Positions 7,341 to 17,200 of a stretch of DNA of 64,000 nucleotides are shown here, one piece after another. Numbering within the stretch: the stretch's first letter is position 1; each line of letters begins with the position of its first letter. Origin of the DNA: Acinetobacter gyllenbergii CIP 110306 = MTCC 11365 (lineage in GTDB: Bacteria; Pseudomonadota; Gammaproteobacteria; Pseudomonadales; Moraxellaceae); assembly GCF_000413855.1 (NCBI RefSeq), contig NZ_ATGG01000011.1, positions 62,001 through 126,000 of the forward strand, given 5' to 3'. The notes under the pieces were generated by a model. The model searched no databases, was not told the DNA's origin, and saw only the letters and a list, made by a program, of their open reading frames with translations. Position numbers and translations under genes: made by a program.

Positions 7341-8960
7341 ATGACCAGTTTAAAAAATATCGATATGCTGCCAGAAAATCAATGGGTTGAGGTATGTGCG
7401 TTGGATGACATCACACCAAACACAGGCGTAGGCGCACTAATTGAAGGTCAATCGGTTGCACTGTTCCGTGTCGGGCATGAAAAGCGAATTTATGCACTCA
7501 GCAATAAGGATCCGTTCAGCCAAGCCAATGTGATGTGTCGCGGCATCATTGGTGATTTACAAGGTGAGCGTGTGATTGCATCGCCGATTTACAAGCAACA
7601 TTTCAGCTTAGCGACGGGCCGTTGTTTGGAAGATAAAGATCAAAAGCTCTTGGTTTTCCCAACCAAAATTGAAAATGGTCGTGTTTGGGTCGGGTCTGTT
7701 CCGCAAAAGACTTATATTACCAACAATGGTGCCGCTCAAGAAAAGCTGAAACTGGTGCTGATTGGCAATGGTCTAGCGGGGATGCGTTGCCTAGAAGATT
7801 TACTGGATATGGCGCCAGATCGCTATGATGTGACGGTGATTGGTGAGGAACCTTGGGGCAATTACAACCGGATTATGCTATCGCCAGTGCTTTCAGGTGA
7901 AAAAACCATTGATGACATCATGCTGCATCCACATGCATGGTATCGCGACAAAGGGATTCAATTTATTGCGGATGATCCTGCGATCAAAATTGATCGTACT
8001 CGTAAAGTGGTACATACCGAGAAAGGCGAAAGCGTTGATTATGATCGTTTGATCATTGCAACTGGTTCATCGCCGTTTATTCCACCTGTGCAAGGTGTGG
8101 ATTTAAAAGGCGTGATTAGCTTCCGTGATATTTATGATGTCAACACCATGATCAAATATTGCGAAACCAAAAAGAATGCGGTGGTGATTGGTGGTGGTTT
8201 GTTGGGTCTGGAAGCGGCCTATGGCTTGAAACAACGTGGTATGAATGTGACGGTTCTACACCTGATGGATCGTATTATGGAGCGTCAGTTGGATGGTCGT
8301 GCCAGCCGCATGTTGCGCCATAGTATTGAGCAAAAGGGTATCAATATCATTACGGAAGCCAATACCGAAGCATTGATTGGCGAAGAGGGACACGTCAGTC
8401 AAGTCCGACTTAAAGATGGAACTGTGTTGGATGCTGATTTGGTGATTTTTGCTGTTGGGATTCGTCCGAATATTGCTTTAGCGCAAAGTGCTGGACTGCG
8501 TTGTAACCGAGGCATCTTGGTGAATGATACTATGCAAACCTTTGATCCAAGTATCTATGCTGTGGGCGAATGCATCGAACATCGTAATCAAACCTTTGGT
8601 CTAGTTGAGCCGTTATGGGGACAAGCATTCATCTGTGCAACACATTTGGCTGAACATGGCAGCTTAACCTTTAAATCACCGACGGTACCAACGCAGTTAA
8701 AAGTCAGCGGTGTCGACGTATTCTCTGCTGGGAATTTTGAACCGAAAGAAGATTATGAAGACATCATTCTCAATGATGATAAGCGTCAAATTTATAAACG
8801 TATCATTATCCAAAAAGACAAAGTGATTGGTGCGGTTCTGTTTGGTGATACGGAGGATGGCATGTGGTATGCCGAGTTAATTGCAGATCAAACACCCGTT
8901 TCAACATTTAGAAACAAGCTGTTATTTGGTAAGGATTTTGCAATGAAAAAGGCAGGGTGA
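7341..8960 (+). CDS. nirD: NirD-like small subunit fused to an FAD-dependent NAD(P)H reductase
   Basis: Residues 1 to about 110 match the nitrite reductase small subunit NirD, a Rieske-like fold; the iron-sulfur ligand pairs (CxH and CxxH) are absent, as is usual in NirD. The rest (about 130-539) is a pyridine-nucleotide disulfide oxidoreductase module with LIGNGLAGMRCLEDL (FAD), VIGGGLLGLEAAYGL (NAD(P)H) and AVGECIEH (second FAD motif). It resembles the N-terminal part of NirB and the NasC/NasB reductases that feed assimilatory nitrate reductase. I infer that it both completes nitrite reductase and passes electrons to the nitrate reductase encoded downstream, which otherwise has no reductase partner here. 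AAGGAG precedes the ATG. Confidence 0.88.
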   Translation: MTSLKNIDMLPENQWVEVCALDDITPNTGVGALIEGQSVALFRVGHEKRIYALSNKDPFSQANVMCRGIIGDLQGERVIASPIYKQHFSLATGRCLEDKDQKLLVFPTKIENGRVWVGSVPQKTYITNNGAAQEKLKLVLIGNGLAGMRCLEDLLDMAPDRYDVTVIGEEPWGNYNRIMLSPVLSGEKTIDDIMLHPHAWYRDKGIQFIADDPAIKIDRTRKVVHTEKGESVDYDRLIIATGSSPFIPPVQGVDLKGVISFRDIYDVNTMIKYCETKKNAVVIGGGLLGLEAAYGLKQRGMNVTVLHLMDRIMERQLDGRASRMLRHSIEQKGINIITEANTEALIGEEGHVSQVRLKDGTVLDADLVIFAVGIRPNIALAQSAGLRCNRGILVNDTMQTFDPSIYAVGECIEHRNQTFGLVEPLWGQAFICATHLAEHGSLTFKSPTVPTQLKVSGVDVFSAGNFEPKEDYEDIILNDDKRQIYKRIIIQKDKVIGAVLFGDTEDGMWYAELIADQTPVSTFRNKLLFGKDFAMKKAG

Positions 8961-9279
8961 AAGCTGACCCCATTCGAGAAGAATAGGTTAAGGATGAATG
9001 GCATTGCCGCATATGTAATGTATGAGCAGATAATTTTTGTAAAGGCATTGCCTTACTTTTCAAGGATGAAAAGTAACAAAAATCCTTTGTAGAGCTGATG
9101 GTACATCCTTGCTACCGCAGCTCTACAAGACGGCATCCATGCCGCCTATCACGATAGTGTGTGATGAGAAAATCTAGTTTTAGAAAGTTTATCCATAAGC
9201 TGAAACTGGAGAAGAACTCAGAATGATTTTTTTAGTTGAGTGTAAAGTTCAGCGGATTAACTAGGTAAAAGGGGCAGTC
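8961..9279. other. Structured intergenic element between nirD and nitrate reductase
   Basis: No gene. GGCATTGCC occurs twice (9000-9008 and 9044-9052). Then come: TTACTTTTC-AAGGAT-GAAAAGTAA (9053-9076), a perfect 9-bp stem with a six-base loop; TTGTAGAGCTG ... CAGCTCTACAA (9087-9128), an 11-bp stem extended by GGTA/TACC with loop CATCCTTGC; and CGGCATCCATGCCG (9131-9144). The loop AAGGAT (9062-9067) is exactly complementary to ATCCTT (9105-9110) in the next hairpin. It may be a dispersed intergenic repeat or an mRNA structure. The remaining bases up to 9279 hold the ribosome site AAAGGGG of the nitrate reductase. Confidence 0.7.
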
Positions 9280-12060
9280 ATGAACAGTATTCAAAATTTA
9301 GAACACAGTCGCTCCGATCAAGCAGAAACAATCATAACAAAAACAACATGTCCCTATTGTGGCGTGGGCTGTGGTGTGGATGTCAGTGTCCAACATAAAA
9401 CGCATGGCACGACGGTACAAGTCGCTGGTGATATGAATCATCCTTCCAACTTTGGACGACTCTGTATCAAGGGTAGTAACTTAGCAGATACCCTAGGTTT
9501 GGAAACTCGTGTCTTGCATCCGATGTTTGGTCGTAAAAACCATCGTCAAGTGAAGACATGGGATCAGGCGATTGAGAAAATTGCAGATCAGTTTCAAGCC
9601 TGTATTGACCAGTATGGAGCAGACAGTGTTGCTTTCTATGTTTCAGGCCAGTTATTGACTGAAGATTATTATGTGGTGAACAAGTTTGTTAAAGGCTACT
9701 TAGGCACCGCTAATATTGATACCAATTCACGCCTATGTATGTCATCTGCGGTTGCAGCGCATAAACGGGCTTTTGGTGAAGATATTGTTCCAGCCAGCTA
9801 TGAGGATTTTGAACATACTGACATGGTGGTTCTGGTTGGTTCCAACACCGCATGGTGTCATCCCGTGCTGTATCAACGGATTATGCAAGCAAAGAGCAAG
9901 AATCCAGATTTGTTTGTGGTGGTGGTCGACCCTCGTTTTACCAGTACCTGCGAGCAGGCAGATTTACATTTACCGATTTTACCTGGTCAGGATGTGGCTT
10001 TATTCAATGGCCTGTTTCAGTATCTTTACCATCATGATTACACCGACCATCATTTTGTAGAGACTTACACTGAGGGCTTGGAGGCTTTATTAGCAGCGAG
10101 TGAAAGTGAGCAAGATGTTAATGCTTTAGTGAAACGTACCGGAATTTCTGCAGAAAAATTACAGCTGTTTTTTGATAAATTTGCGCAAACAGAAAAGGTG
10201 ATCACCTTATTTTCGATGGGGGTTAATCAATCCTCTCAAGGGGTGAATAAAGCCAATAGCATTATTAACTGCCATTTACTCACTGGAAAAATTGGTAAAT
10301 TAGGTGCAGCGCCATTTTCAATGACGGGTCAACCCAATGCCATGGGCGGTCGTGAGGTCGGTGGATTGGCCAATATGCTGGCAGCACATTTAGATTTAGA
10401 TAATCCTTCGCACCAACATCTGGTGCAAAGTTTTTGGAACAGTCCTGTGATCGCCAAAAATGCAGGCTTAAAAGCAGTGGATTTATTCCAAGCTGTGGAA
10501 AGTGGCAAAATCAAAGCGATCTGGATTATGGCAACCAATCCTGTGGTGAGCTTACCCGATGCAGATCAGGTCAAACGTGCATTGGAAAAATGCGAGTTTG
10601 TCGTGGTTTCAGATATTTGTGCAGATACCGATACCACGACTTATGCAGATGTATTGTTACCTGCGCTGGGTTGGGGGGAAAAAGATGGTACAGTCACTAA
10701 TTCTGAACGCCGTATCTCACGACAACGTGCTTTTTTAAATCCGCCAAAGCAAGCCAAAGCGGATTGGTGGGCGGTGGCAGAAGTTGCAAAAAAACTCGGT
10801 TTTACTGGTTTTGAGTTTAGCAATGCCTGTGACATTTTTAATGAACATGCGGCTTTATCGGCTTATCAAAATGCCAGTGTTGACCAACGAGACCAAGTTG
10901 AAAATTTCCGTTATTTCAATTTAAAAGGTTTAATGAGTCTAAGTCTTGATGAATATAACCATCTGCGCCCAATCCAATGGCCAGTCTGGGAGAAAGGGCA
11001 AAGTGTTGCGGTTGAACAGCTGTTTGATCGGGGGCGTTTTAGCCATCAAAATAAAAAAGCCAAACTGATTCCCACTGTTGCCATCGATCCAGTGCATGCG
11101 ATCTCTGAAGATTATCCATTGGTATTGAATACGGGGCGGATTCGTGATCAATGGCATACCATGACCCGTACCGGTTTATCGGCAAACCTCACCACACATC
11201 GTGCTGAACCATTTTGCGAAATCCACCCGAATGATGCTTTAAAATTTGGTATTCGTGATAAAGCTTTGGTTGAAGTCCGCTCGGAATGGGGCCGCTGTGT
11301 GTTACGTGTGACCTTGGCGCAAGGGGTGCGCCGTGGCCAAATCTTTGCACCAATTCACTGGACTGAGCAGGTCGCTTCTGATGCGCGGATTGGTAAAGTG
11401 GTCAATCCTGTGGTGGATGCGATTTCAGGCGAACCTGAGTTTAAACATACCCCTGTGGCCATTCAACCATTCCATACCACTTGGCAAGGCGTGCTCTATG
11501 TCCGTGAAGGCTTTGAACATCAGATCAAAGCATCTTTACAACGTTGTGCGTGGTGGACCAAGATCAAAACTGCAAAAGCCATCCGTTATGAAATTGCTGA
11601 TCGTCACAGTATCGATGAGACCCAAAAGAATCTGAAAAGCTTCCTGCCTTTTGTGGATGAAACTTATGAATGGTTAAGTCTGGAGGATATTTCATCGCAG
11701 CTCAGTCATAGTGTGATCTTAAAAGACGGGATTCTGATTGCCAGTTTTTATATTGCACCTACGGATTTATTGCCAGATCGGGATTGGGTGGCGAGTCTGT
11801 TTAAACGTGAGCGTTTGAGTGCATTGCATCGTAAAGCTTTGCTGGCTGGGATGCCGATGTCTGCTGCAAATAACGATGGACCATTGGTCTGTAGTTGTTT
11901 TAAAGTGGGTAAAAATAAGATTATCGAAGCCATTAAAACGCAAAATATCACGCATGAAAAGCAGGTCACGGCATGTTTAAAAGCAGGTGGCAATTGTGGT
12001 TCTTGTTTACCTGAAATTCGTGGTCTGATTAAAACCTGTCAATTGGAGGCAGAAGCATGA
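9280..12060 (+). CDS. nasA: Assimilatory nitrate reductase, molybdopterin catalytic subunit
   Basis: Reduces nitrate to nitrite in the cytoplasm using bis-MGD molybdenum and [4Fe-4S]. The N-terminal [4Fe-4S] site is CPYCGVGCG followed by GRLCIKG (about residues 26-65). The molybdopterin oxidoreductase core includes NTNSRLCMSSAVAAHKRAFGEDIVP with the usual Cys that can ligate Mo, and TGQPNAMGGREVGG. The dinucleotide-binding domain has NTGRIRDQWHTMTRTG. A C-terminal BFD-like [2Fe-2S] domain (about 870-915; CSCFKVGKNKI ... CGSCLPE) makes it the long Klebsiella NasA-type enzyme of 926 residues. It overlaps mobA by ATGA. Called nasC or narB in other organisms. Confidence 0.95.
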   Translation: MNSIQNLEHSRSDQAETIITKTTCPYCGVGCGVDVSVQHKTHGTTVQVAGDMNHPSNFGRLCIKGSNLADTLGLETRVLHPMFGRKNHRQVKTWDQAIEKIADQFQACIDQYGADSVAFYVSGQLLTEDYYVVNKFVKGYLGTANIDTNSRLCMSSAVAAHKRAFGEDIVPASYEDFEHTDMVVLVGSNTAWCHPVLYQRIMQAKSKNPDLFVVVVDPRFTSTCEQADLHLPILPGQDVALFNGLFQYLYHHDYTDHHFVETYTEGLEALLAASESEQDVNALVKRTGISAEKLQLFFDKFAQTEKVITLFSMGVNQSSQGVNKANSIINCHLLTGKIGKLGAAPFSMTGQPNAMGGREVGGLANMLAAHLDLDNPSHQHLVQSFWNSPVIAKNAGLKAVDLFQAVESGKIKAIWIMATNPVVSLPDADQVKRALEKCEFVVVSDICADTDTTTYADVLLPALGWGEKDGTVTNSERRISRQRAFLNPPKQAKADWWAVAEVAKKLGFTGFEFSNACDIFNEHAALSAYQNASVDQRDQVENFRYFNLKGLMSLSLDEYNHLRPIQWPVWEKGQSVAVEQLFDRGRFSHQNKKAKLIPTVAIDPVHAISEDYPLVLNTGRIRDQWHTMTRTGLSANLTTHRAEPFCEIHPNDALKFGIRDKALVEVRSEWGRCVLRVTLAQGVRRGQIFAPIHWTEQVASDARIGKVVNPVVDAISGEPEFKHTPVAIQPFHTTWQGVLYVREGFEHQIKASLQRCAWWTKIKTAKAIRYEIADRHSIDETQKNLKSFLPFVDETYEWLSLEDISSQLSHSVILKDGILIASFYIAPTDLLPDRDWVASLFKRERLSALHRKALLAGMPMSAANNDGPLVCSCFKVGKNKIIEAIKTQNITHEKQVTACLKAGGNCGSCLPEIRGLIKTCQLEAEA

Positions 12061-12683
12061 ATACCGAATATCCCGCTACAGATCTGGTGATCTTGGCGGG
12101 AGGGCAAGCGCGTCGTATGAATGGTATGAACAAGCTGTTGCAACAGTTTGATGATCAGATTCAACTGTTAAAAATCTGCGAATATTTTAAGACTGGGGTA
12201 CAACAGCTTTGGGTAAATAGCCATCGTGATCGTTCGATTTACAAACAAATTGAACCTGATATTCAGTGTTATATAGATGACCAAAATGGTTTCCTTGGTC
12301 CGTTGATGGGGATGAAAAGTGCATGGTCACATTTGCAAGCCAACTATGCTTTATTCATTCCCTGTGATGTGACTTATATTCCCAATCAGGTTGTGCTCAA
12401 ACTGCATCGTGCTTTGCAAAAGCAGCCGCAGTCACAAGTGGCTTATGTCAATATCAATGGAGATGCTTTATATCCATTTTGTTTGCTAAAGCGAGAGAGT
12501 TTGCCTGTGTTGACGCACGCGATTGCTGAAGATCGTTTAAGCCTACGAGACTGTTTCAAGCAACTCAATGCCCAAGTGGTACATTTTCAAAAGCAAAGTC
12601 TGTTTTGTCACAGCATTAACTCCTTGGATGAGTTACAGCAATACAAGCAGATGAAAGCCTTTAAGCAGATGTTTTCAGATTAA
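12057..12683 (+). CDS. mobA: Molybdenum cofactor guanylyltransferase-like protein
   Basis: Attaches GMP to Mo-molybdopterin to make the guanine dinucleotide cofactor needed by the nitrate reductase just upstream. The N-terminal nucleotide-binding signature is LAGGQARRMNGMNKLL (residues about 13-28), close to the family's GGxxxRMGGxDK. GPLMGMKSAW follows near 80 and the metal-binding PCD at about 100. At 208 residues it is slightly longer than E. coli MobA. The ATG overlaps the stop of the nitrate reductase (ATGA), so translation is likely coupled. The second glycine and the aspartate before the lysine of the signature are changed (MNGMNK), so the precise nucleotide specificity is inferred from context. 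Confidence 0.85.
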   Translation: MNTEYPATDLVILAGGQARRMNGMNKLLQQFDDQIQLLKICEYFKTGVQQLWVNSHRDRSIYKQIEPDIQCYIDDQNGFLGPLMGMKSAWSHLQANYALFIPCDVTYIPNQVVLKLHRALQKQPQSQVAYVNINGDALYPFCLLKRESLPVLTHAIAEDRLSLRDCFKQLNAQVVHFQKQSLFCHSINSLDELQQYKQMKAFKQMFSD

Positions 12684-12708
12684 TCTGTGCATAACTTATC
12701 TCATTCAA

Positions 12709-13854
12709 TTACGTCGCTTTTAGGCTGATCGCTGTGGCAATTAATAAAGCAGAACATGCAGCCAGCAAGGAACTGTTGAGCGTGTGATAAATAGAAAATA
12801 ATACATTTGATAGCATTGGACCGATGATCTGCCCCAAGCCATAGACGACGGTCATTAAGGCAATTAAATTACTTTGTGCTTGGCGAGCGATACGCTGCGC
12901 CACTGGCATGGCAATGGTCACCGTTCCCATAAAGGTTCCACCCACCAGTAATGCACTCAACAGATAACCCAAAGCGGTTGGCAATATGATGGGTAATACA
13001 ACGCCGACAGCCTGTACTCCCAGATTAGAAGATAAAGCGATTCGAGTCCCAAGTCTGTCATGGAGATAATGCCAAAAAAAACAGGAAGGGATCGCCCCAA
13101 AACCAAAGATTGCCCAGATCTGTGCAGCATCAATATTCGGTAAGGCCTGTTTGACTAGCAAAGGTAAATAAGTTGCCGTGATAATATAGCCAAAGCCTGC
13201 CAAGGCATAAATCATAATCAGAGCGTATGTGTGGGGCATTTTACTTGTTGTGCTCAATATTTGCTGAGCTGAAACAGGATTAGGTTGAGCACGAGATAAA
13301 CCAAATATTGCGATAAAACCAAGCAGTAGACTGGATAGGCCAAGTAATAACCACAGTATTTTGCTATGCCAACCCAGATGTGTTCCAAAAACCAAAAGCT
13401 CGGCAGAGAGTGCAATTCCGAGGCCAACCCCTGCATATAAAACAGGGGCTTGATGTACTTGTTTCTGTTGTTCAAGCAGCCATAATGAGGCAGACACCAT
13501 AGCAAAAGCACTAAAAACCCCAGCCAAGCCACGAATCACGATGATTAGGCTAATCGTATGAATACAACTGAGCAGAATCAGACAAAGTGCGGTGCCCATT
13601 GTAGCAAAAATACTACTGAGATAGCTTTGCTGTGATTTAATCTTGATCGCGAATATGGCACCAAACAAATAGCCCGCATAGTTTGCAGAAGCTGCCAAAC
13701 TGGCCTGAGGTAAATTGATAATGCCTTCATCAATCATATGTGGGTAAACTGCTGTAAAAGCAAAGCGACCGAAACCCATACCAATCGCCATAATCAGCGC
13801 TGCACTGATTGCAGCTTGTAGAGCGCTATTGCTGTTTTTTGCTAGCTCAGTCAT
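12709..13854 (-). CDS. YbfB/YjiJ-family MFS transporter
   Basis: A hydrophobic protein of 381 residues with about 12 membrane segments. The opening ALIMAIGMGFGRFAFTAVYPHMIDEG is characteristic of the YbfB/YjiJ (MFS_4) family of major facilitators, whose substrates are largely unknown. GGAG ten bases before the ATG at 13852-13854 decides this start over one nine codons upstream. It is divergent from a LysR regulator (start near 14100), the usual arrangement for a regulator and its target. It converges on mobA with only 25 bases between. Confidence 0.85.
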   Translation of the reverse strand: MTELAKNSNSALQAAISAALIMAIGMGFGRFAFTAVYPHMIDEGIINLPQASLAASANYAGYLFGAIFAIKIKSQQSYLSSIFATMGTALCLILLSCIHTISLIIVIRGLAGVFSAFAMVSASLWLLEQQKQVHQAPVLYAGVGLGIALSAELLVFGTHLGWHSKILWLLLGLSSLLLGFIAIFGLSRAQPNPVSAQQILSTTSKMPHTYALIMIYALAGFGYIITATYLPLLVKQALPNIDAAQIWAIFGFGAIPSCFFWHYLHDRLGTRIALSSNLGVQAVGVVLPIILPTALGYLLSALLVGGTFMGTVTIAMPVAQRIARQAQSNLIALMTVVYGLGQIIGPMLSNVLFSIYHTLNSSLLAACSALLIATAISLKAT

Positions 13855-14099
13855 GGCCTGTTTACTCCAACAATTAGTCACTATGACGCATGTGCTCTAG
13901 AGGTTGTGCTTTAGCAAGAAATTTGTAGTCAAGTATATAAAGCCCATAGCTAAAGCAACTTAAAATACAGATCAAAAATAGAAGTTTAGAAGTGCTCATT
14001 TTGAATCATTTTTACATCTTGAAAAATTCAATAAGATTTAAACAAGAGATATTAATCATGTAAAATGATTTGAATTGATACCAACTATCTCTAATAGTG

Positions 14100-14975
14100 A
14101 TGGCAATGCAGATTAAGTCTTTAGAAATTTTTATGATGGTGGTGAAGTTAGGGAGTTTCTCTGAGGCGGCAAAAACGCTTTATACGGTGCAATCGAATGT
14201 CACCAGTCATATCAAAAAACTGGAAACAGAATTGAATGTCGAATTGCTTCATCGGCAGAACCCAATTCAACCCACCAGAGCTGGGCAGCAGCTGTATGGT
14301 TATGCTGAAAAAATGCTGCATCTACAAAAAGAGCTCTTGGATAGTTTTTCCAATCATCATCTTGCCGCCAATTTGCCTTTGGAAATCGGGAGTATGGAAA
14401 CCACGGCAGCAGTTCGGCTACCCTCTTTATTTCGCAATTTACAACAGCATGCGTCAAACTTTCCGTTTGCGCTCAGCACTGCACCAAGCCGAGACTTAAT
14501 TGATTTAGTCACAGCATCTAAATTGGACTGTGCATTTGTCGCGAATCACGAGCCAATTGCAGGATTGTTCAATTTGCATGTCTGGACGGAGCAACTGGTA
14601 CTAATTTCCTCAAAACATGCACCGCAACAGCTCTCAAACGAATATTTAACGCAAAAGAAGTTTATTGCTTTTAAGCAAGGCTGCAGTTATCGTAAAGCTA
14701 TTGATCAGTTCTTATCTGCTCATTATTTGCCTGCGGCCAATGTGATTGAAATGGGCAGCTTAGATGGCATTATTAGCTGTGTTAGTTTGGATGTTGGTCT
14801 TGCCATCCTGCCGATGAGTTATGTCCAGCAATCCCATTTTGCCCAGAGTGTGAATATTCATCCCATCGACTCAGCTACAGCGCAGATCAATACCTATCTG
14901 ATTGCGCATCGGGATATGAGCACATGGGCGACCAATATGCATCATTTCGTTAAACAATTAAAATTGATGATCTAG
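14100..14975 (+). CDS. LysR-family transcriptional regulator
   Basis: A winged helix-turn-helix at residues about 3-62 (IKSLEIFMMVVKLGSFSEAAKTLYTVQSNVTSHIKKLETEL) is the standard LysR DNA-binding domain. The remaining 220 residues form the periplasmic-binding-protein-like effector domain (LEIGSMETTAAVRLPSL ... CAFVANHEP). 291 residues is normal. No clear ribosome site separates the GTG at 14097 from the ATGs at 14100 and 14106. It probably controls the divergent MFS gene. It is not divergent from dsdA, so I do not call it DsdC. Confidence 0.88.
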   Translation: MAMQIKSLEIFMMVVKLGSFSEAAKTLYTVQSNVTSHIKKLETELNVELLHRQNPIQPTRAGQQLYGYAEKMLHLQKELLDSFSNHHLAANLPLEIGSMETTAAVRLPSLFRNLQQHASNFPFALSTAPSRDLIDLVTASKLDCAFVANHEPIAGLFNLHVWTEQLVLISSKHAPQQLSNEYLTQKKFIAFKQGCSYRKAIDQFLSAHYLPAANVIEMGSLDGIISCVSLDVGLAILPMSYVQQSHFAQSVNIHPIDSATAQINTYLIAHRDMSTWATNMHHFVKQLKLMI

Positions 14976-15012
14976 TCAATATCAAAAGAGAAACTAGTTT
15001 GATTTAAGCGAA

Positions 15013-15037
15013 AACAGAGAAGTGTAACTTCTCTGTT
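15013..15037. terminator. Bidirectional terminator between lysR and dsdA
   Basis: An 11-bp perfect stem, AACAGAGAAGT (15013-15023) and ACTTCTCTGTT (15027-15037), has a three-base loop between two convergent genes. The minus-strand transcript of dsdA continues into TTTT. Confidence 0.75.
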
Positions 15038-15059
15038 CATCGCTCAGATTGAGATAGGT

Positions 15060-16385
15060 TTATGCTTTCGCCAGATAGTTTTGCATTTCTTCTGTAGGAA
15101 CCATCCCACCTCCAGTTGCCCATACAATATGATTGGCATGCTGTAACTGCTGTTCAGTAAATTGATGCAAATCGATATAAGCTTGATGTTGGTTGACTAA
15201 AATCGGCCCTAGCATACCTGCAAGCGCAGAAGGCTCAAGTTTTAGGTTTTCAGACTGGTTGAGCATCCCGAGCAAGCGATACATGGTTTGATCATCTAAT
15301 GTATAAAAACCATCTAATAATCGTTGCATGGCACGACCAACAAAGCCAGAAGCACGTCCTACTGCAAGACCGTCTGCCGCCGTAATATTGTCAATACCGA
15401 TATCCTGAACTGAAATTTCATCATGTAAACCAGTGGCTACACCGAGTAACATACAGGGTGAATGAGTGGGTTCGGCAAAGATACAATGCACGTGATCGCC
15501 AAAGGCCATTTTGAGACCAAATGCAACACCACCAGGCCCACCACCGACACCACAAGGTAAATAGACAAATAAAGGATGTGCTTGATCCACAATAATATGA
15601 TGTTGATCCAGTTGTTTCTTTAAACGTTCACCCGCAACGGCATAGCCTAAGAATAATGTTTTGGAATTTTCATCATCAATAAAAAAACAATTTGGATTTT
15701 CTAATGCTGCTTTTCGGCCTTGTTCAACTGCCACACCATAATCTTGATCATATTCGATAACATTTACACCATGTGAACGTAACTTGTCCTTTTTCCATTG
15801 GCGGGCATCAGCTGACATATGTACCGTCACATCAAAGCCTAACTTTGCGCTCATGATGCCAATCGAAAGGCCAAGATTACCTGTAGAGCCAACTGCAATG
15901 CTGTATTGACTGAAAAAATTTCTAAATTCTGGGCTGTTCAGTTTGGCGTAATCATCGTCAAGAGTAAGCAGATTGGCTTCTAGTGCAAGCTGCTCGGCTC
16001 GGAAAAGCACTTCATAAATACCACCTCGTGCCTTAATTGATCCCGAAATTGGCAGATGACTGTCTTTTTTCAGCCAGAGTTTGCCTGCAATTTTTTGCTC
16101 AAAGTACGTTTCAAGAGACCGCTGCATATTTGGGATATCAATTAGCTCAGATTCGATAATACCTTGAATTGCAAGCGTTTCAGGAAAGACAGCCATCAAG
16201 TAAGGTGCAAAACGTGCTAAGCGGTCCCGGGCATCATCAATATCCGATTGATTAAGCCCAACATAAGGTAAACCTTCATCTAGCGTGGTGAAATTAGGGT
16301 TAAACCAAACTGTCTCTTTGAGCTCAATCAGGTCTTTAACGATCGGATATTCTGCTGCAAGTTGTTGGATCTGTTCTGACTGCAT
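15060..16385 (-). CDS. dsdA: D-serine ammonia-lyase (D-serine dehydratase)
   Basis: PLP enzyme that converts D-serine to pyruvate and ammonia. The PLP lysine lies in SGSIKARGG (residues about 110-120), the phosphate-binding glycine loop in [12 protein letters not shown], and the conserved [15 protein letters not shown] segment follows. Starting at the ATG at 16383-16385 gives 441 residues, the family length, and a natural beginning ([10 protein letters not shown]); an upstream ATG at 16451 would add an unlikely hydrophobic tail. The gene upstream on the same strand (16468-16920) ends 82 bases before it. No dsdX transporter is adjacent. Confidence 0.94.
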   Translation of the reverse strand: MQSEQIQQLAAEYPIVKDLIELKETVWFNPNFTTLDEGLPYVGLNQSDIDDARDRLARFAPYLMAVFPETLAIQGIIESELIDIPNMQRSLETYFEQKIAGKLWLKKDSHLPISGSIKARGGIYEVLFRAEQLALEANLLTLDDDYAKLNSPEFRNFFSQYSIAVGSTGNLGLSIGIMSAKLGFDVTVHMSADARQWKKDKLRSHGVNVIEYDQDYGVAVEQGRKAALENPNCFFIDDENSKTLFLGYAVAGERLKKQLDQHHIIVDQAHPLFVYLPCGVGGGPGGVAFGLKMAFGDHVHCIFAEPTHSPCMLLGVATGLHDEISVQDIGIDNITAADGLAVGRASGFVGRAMQRLLDGFYTLDDQTMYRLLGMLNQSENLKLEPSALAGMLGPILVNQHQAYIDLHQFTEQQLQHANHIVWATGGGMVPTEEMQNYLAKA

Positions 16386-16467
16386 AAGCGTACTCAAAAA
16401 ATTTAAAGAAAGTGAATACTTAACGGAGTACAGCCTAAAGCAATTTAGCACGTGGATGTACTGTTTC

Positions 16468-16920
16468 TCACACTTTAGCCTGTAAAATTTTTATCACTTG
16501 CCCATAGATAGATTGCAAATAATCATTTAATGGAAGCAGAGTTTGACCAGACTTACTTCGAACATATTTAAAATAAGGAATCAGTGGATATTCACTACTT
16601 TCACATACAATGACTTTAGGAAACCATTCCTTGTGAAACTGATCGGCGGTGATATCGAGAATGATTCCATTCACGACTAAATAGCAGTGTGCAATTTCTG
16701 GTGTTTGCGCAGACATTTGGACTTTGCCAACACGATAATCGGATTTAATGTAGTGGACATTGAGCAAATAGTATTGCAACAGATCACAAGCATCGGCTCC
16801 ACATTCTTTTGGAAATTTACTAAACGTCCCCGTAATAAAACCCTGTGTGACCTGATCTAAAGCTGCACGAAATGCTTGTGCAATATCAGCAAGTGTTTGA
16901 ACATCATTTTCATAAGCCAT
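16468..16920 (-). CDS. Uncharacterised protein with a C...H...D papain/transglutaminase-like pattern
   Basis: 150 residues, no signal peptide or membrane segment. I do not recognise a named family. [17 protein letters not shown] (residues about 37-53) followed by [19 protein letters not shown] (about 77-95) places a Cys, a His and an Asp in the order seen in papain/transglutaminase-like folds. Small proteins with FP-x-x-C ... H ... DxTadqF are common hypotheticals; catalytic function is inference only. It lies upstream of dsdA on the same strand. Confidence 0.65.
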   Translation of the reverse strand: MAYENDVQTLADIAQAFRAALDQVTQGFITGTFSKFPKECGADACDLLQYYLLNVHYIKSDYRVGKVQMSAQTPEIAHCYLVVNGIILDITADQFHKEWFPKVIVCESSEYPLIPYFKYVRSKSGQTLLPLNDYLQSIYGQVIKILQAKV

Positions 16921-17200
16921 TTGGTCTAATTCTTAAAGTAATCAGTGTTCTTTTAGTAAAACGTATTAAATGTAAGATTTAATTAAATTTATTGGTTAAA
17001 TTGTTAAGACTATTAGCTGTTGTAATATGAAGAATAATGCTTTTATCAAACTAGTGATGGGCAATACAGTTGATTATTTCGAAATGTTAAAAAGTTGCAT
17101 AATGCTCATACTCTTTACAAGTTTGGAGTGAATTATTACAAACAGGAATAATTTTCATTTCATAATAAAACTAAGTACCTAGCTTTAGGGGAACATAACC

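Noticed and set aside
9053..9144. Second ANTAR antitermination leader for the nitrate reductase gene
   Set aside because: Only the first hairpin has an A1/G4 hexaloop; the neighbouring loops are 9 bases (CATCCTTGC) and ATCCAT (C at position 4), and no terminator with a T tract follows. Kept only as a structured element.
14097..14975. DsdC, the LysR activator of dsdA
   Set aside because: The gene converges on dsdA and is divergent from an MFS gene, so context points to the MFS gene as target.
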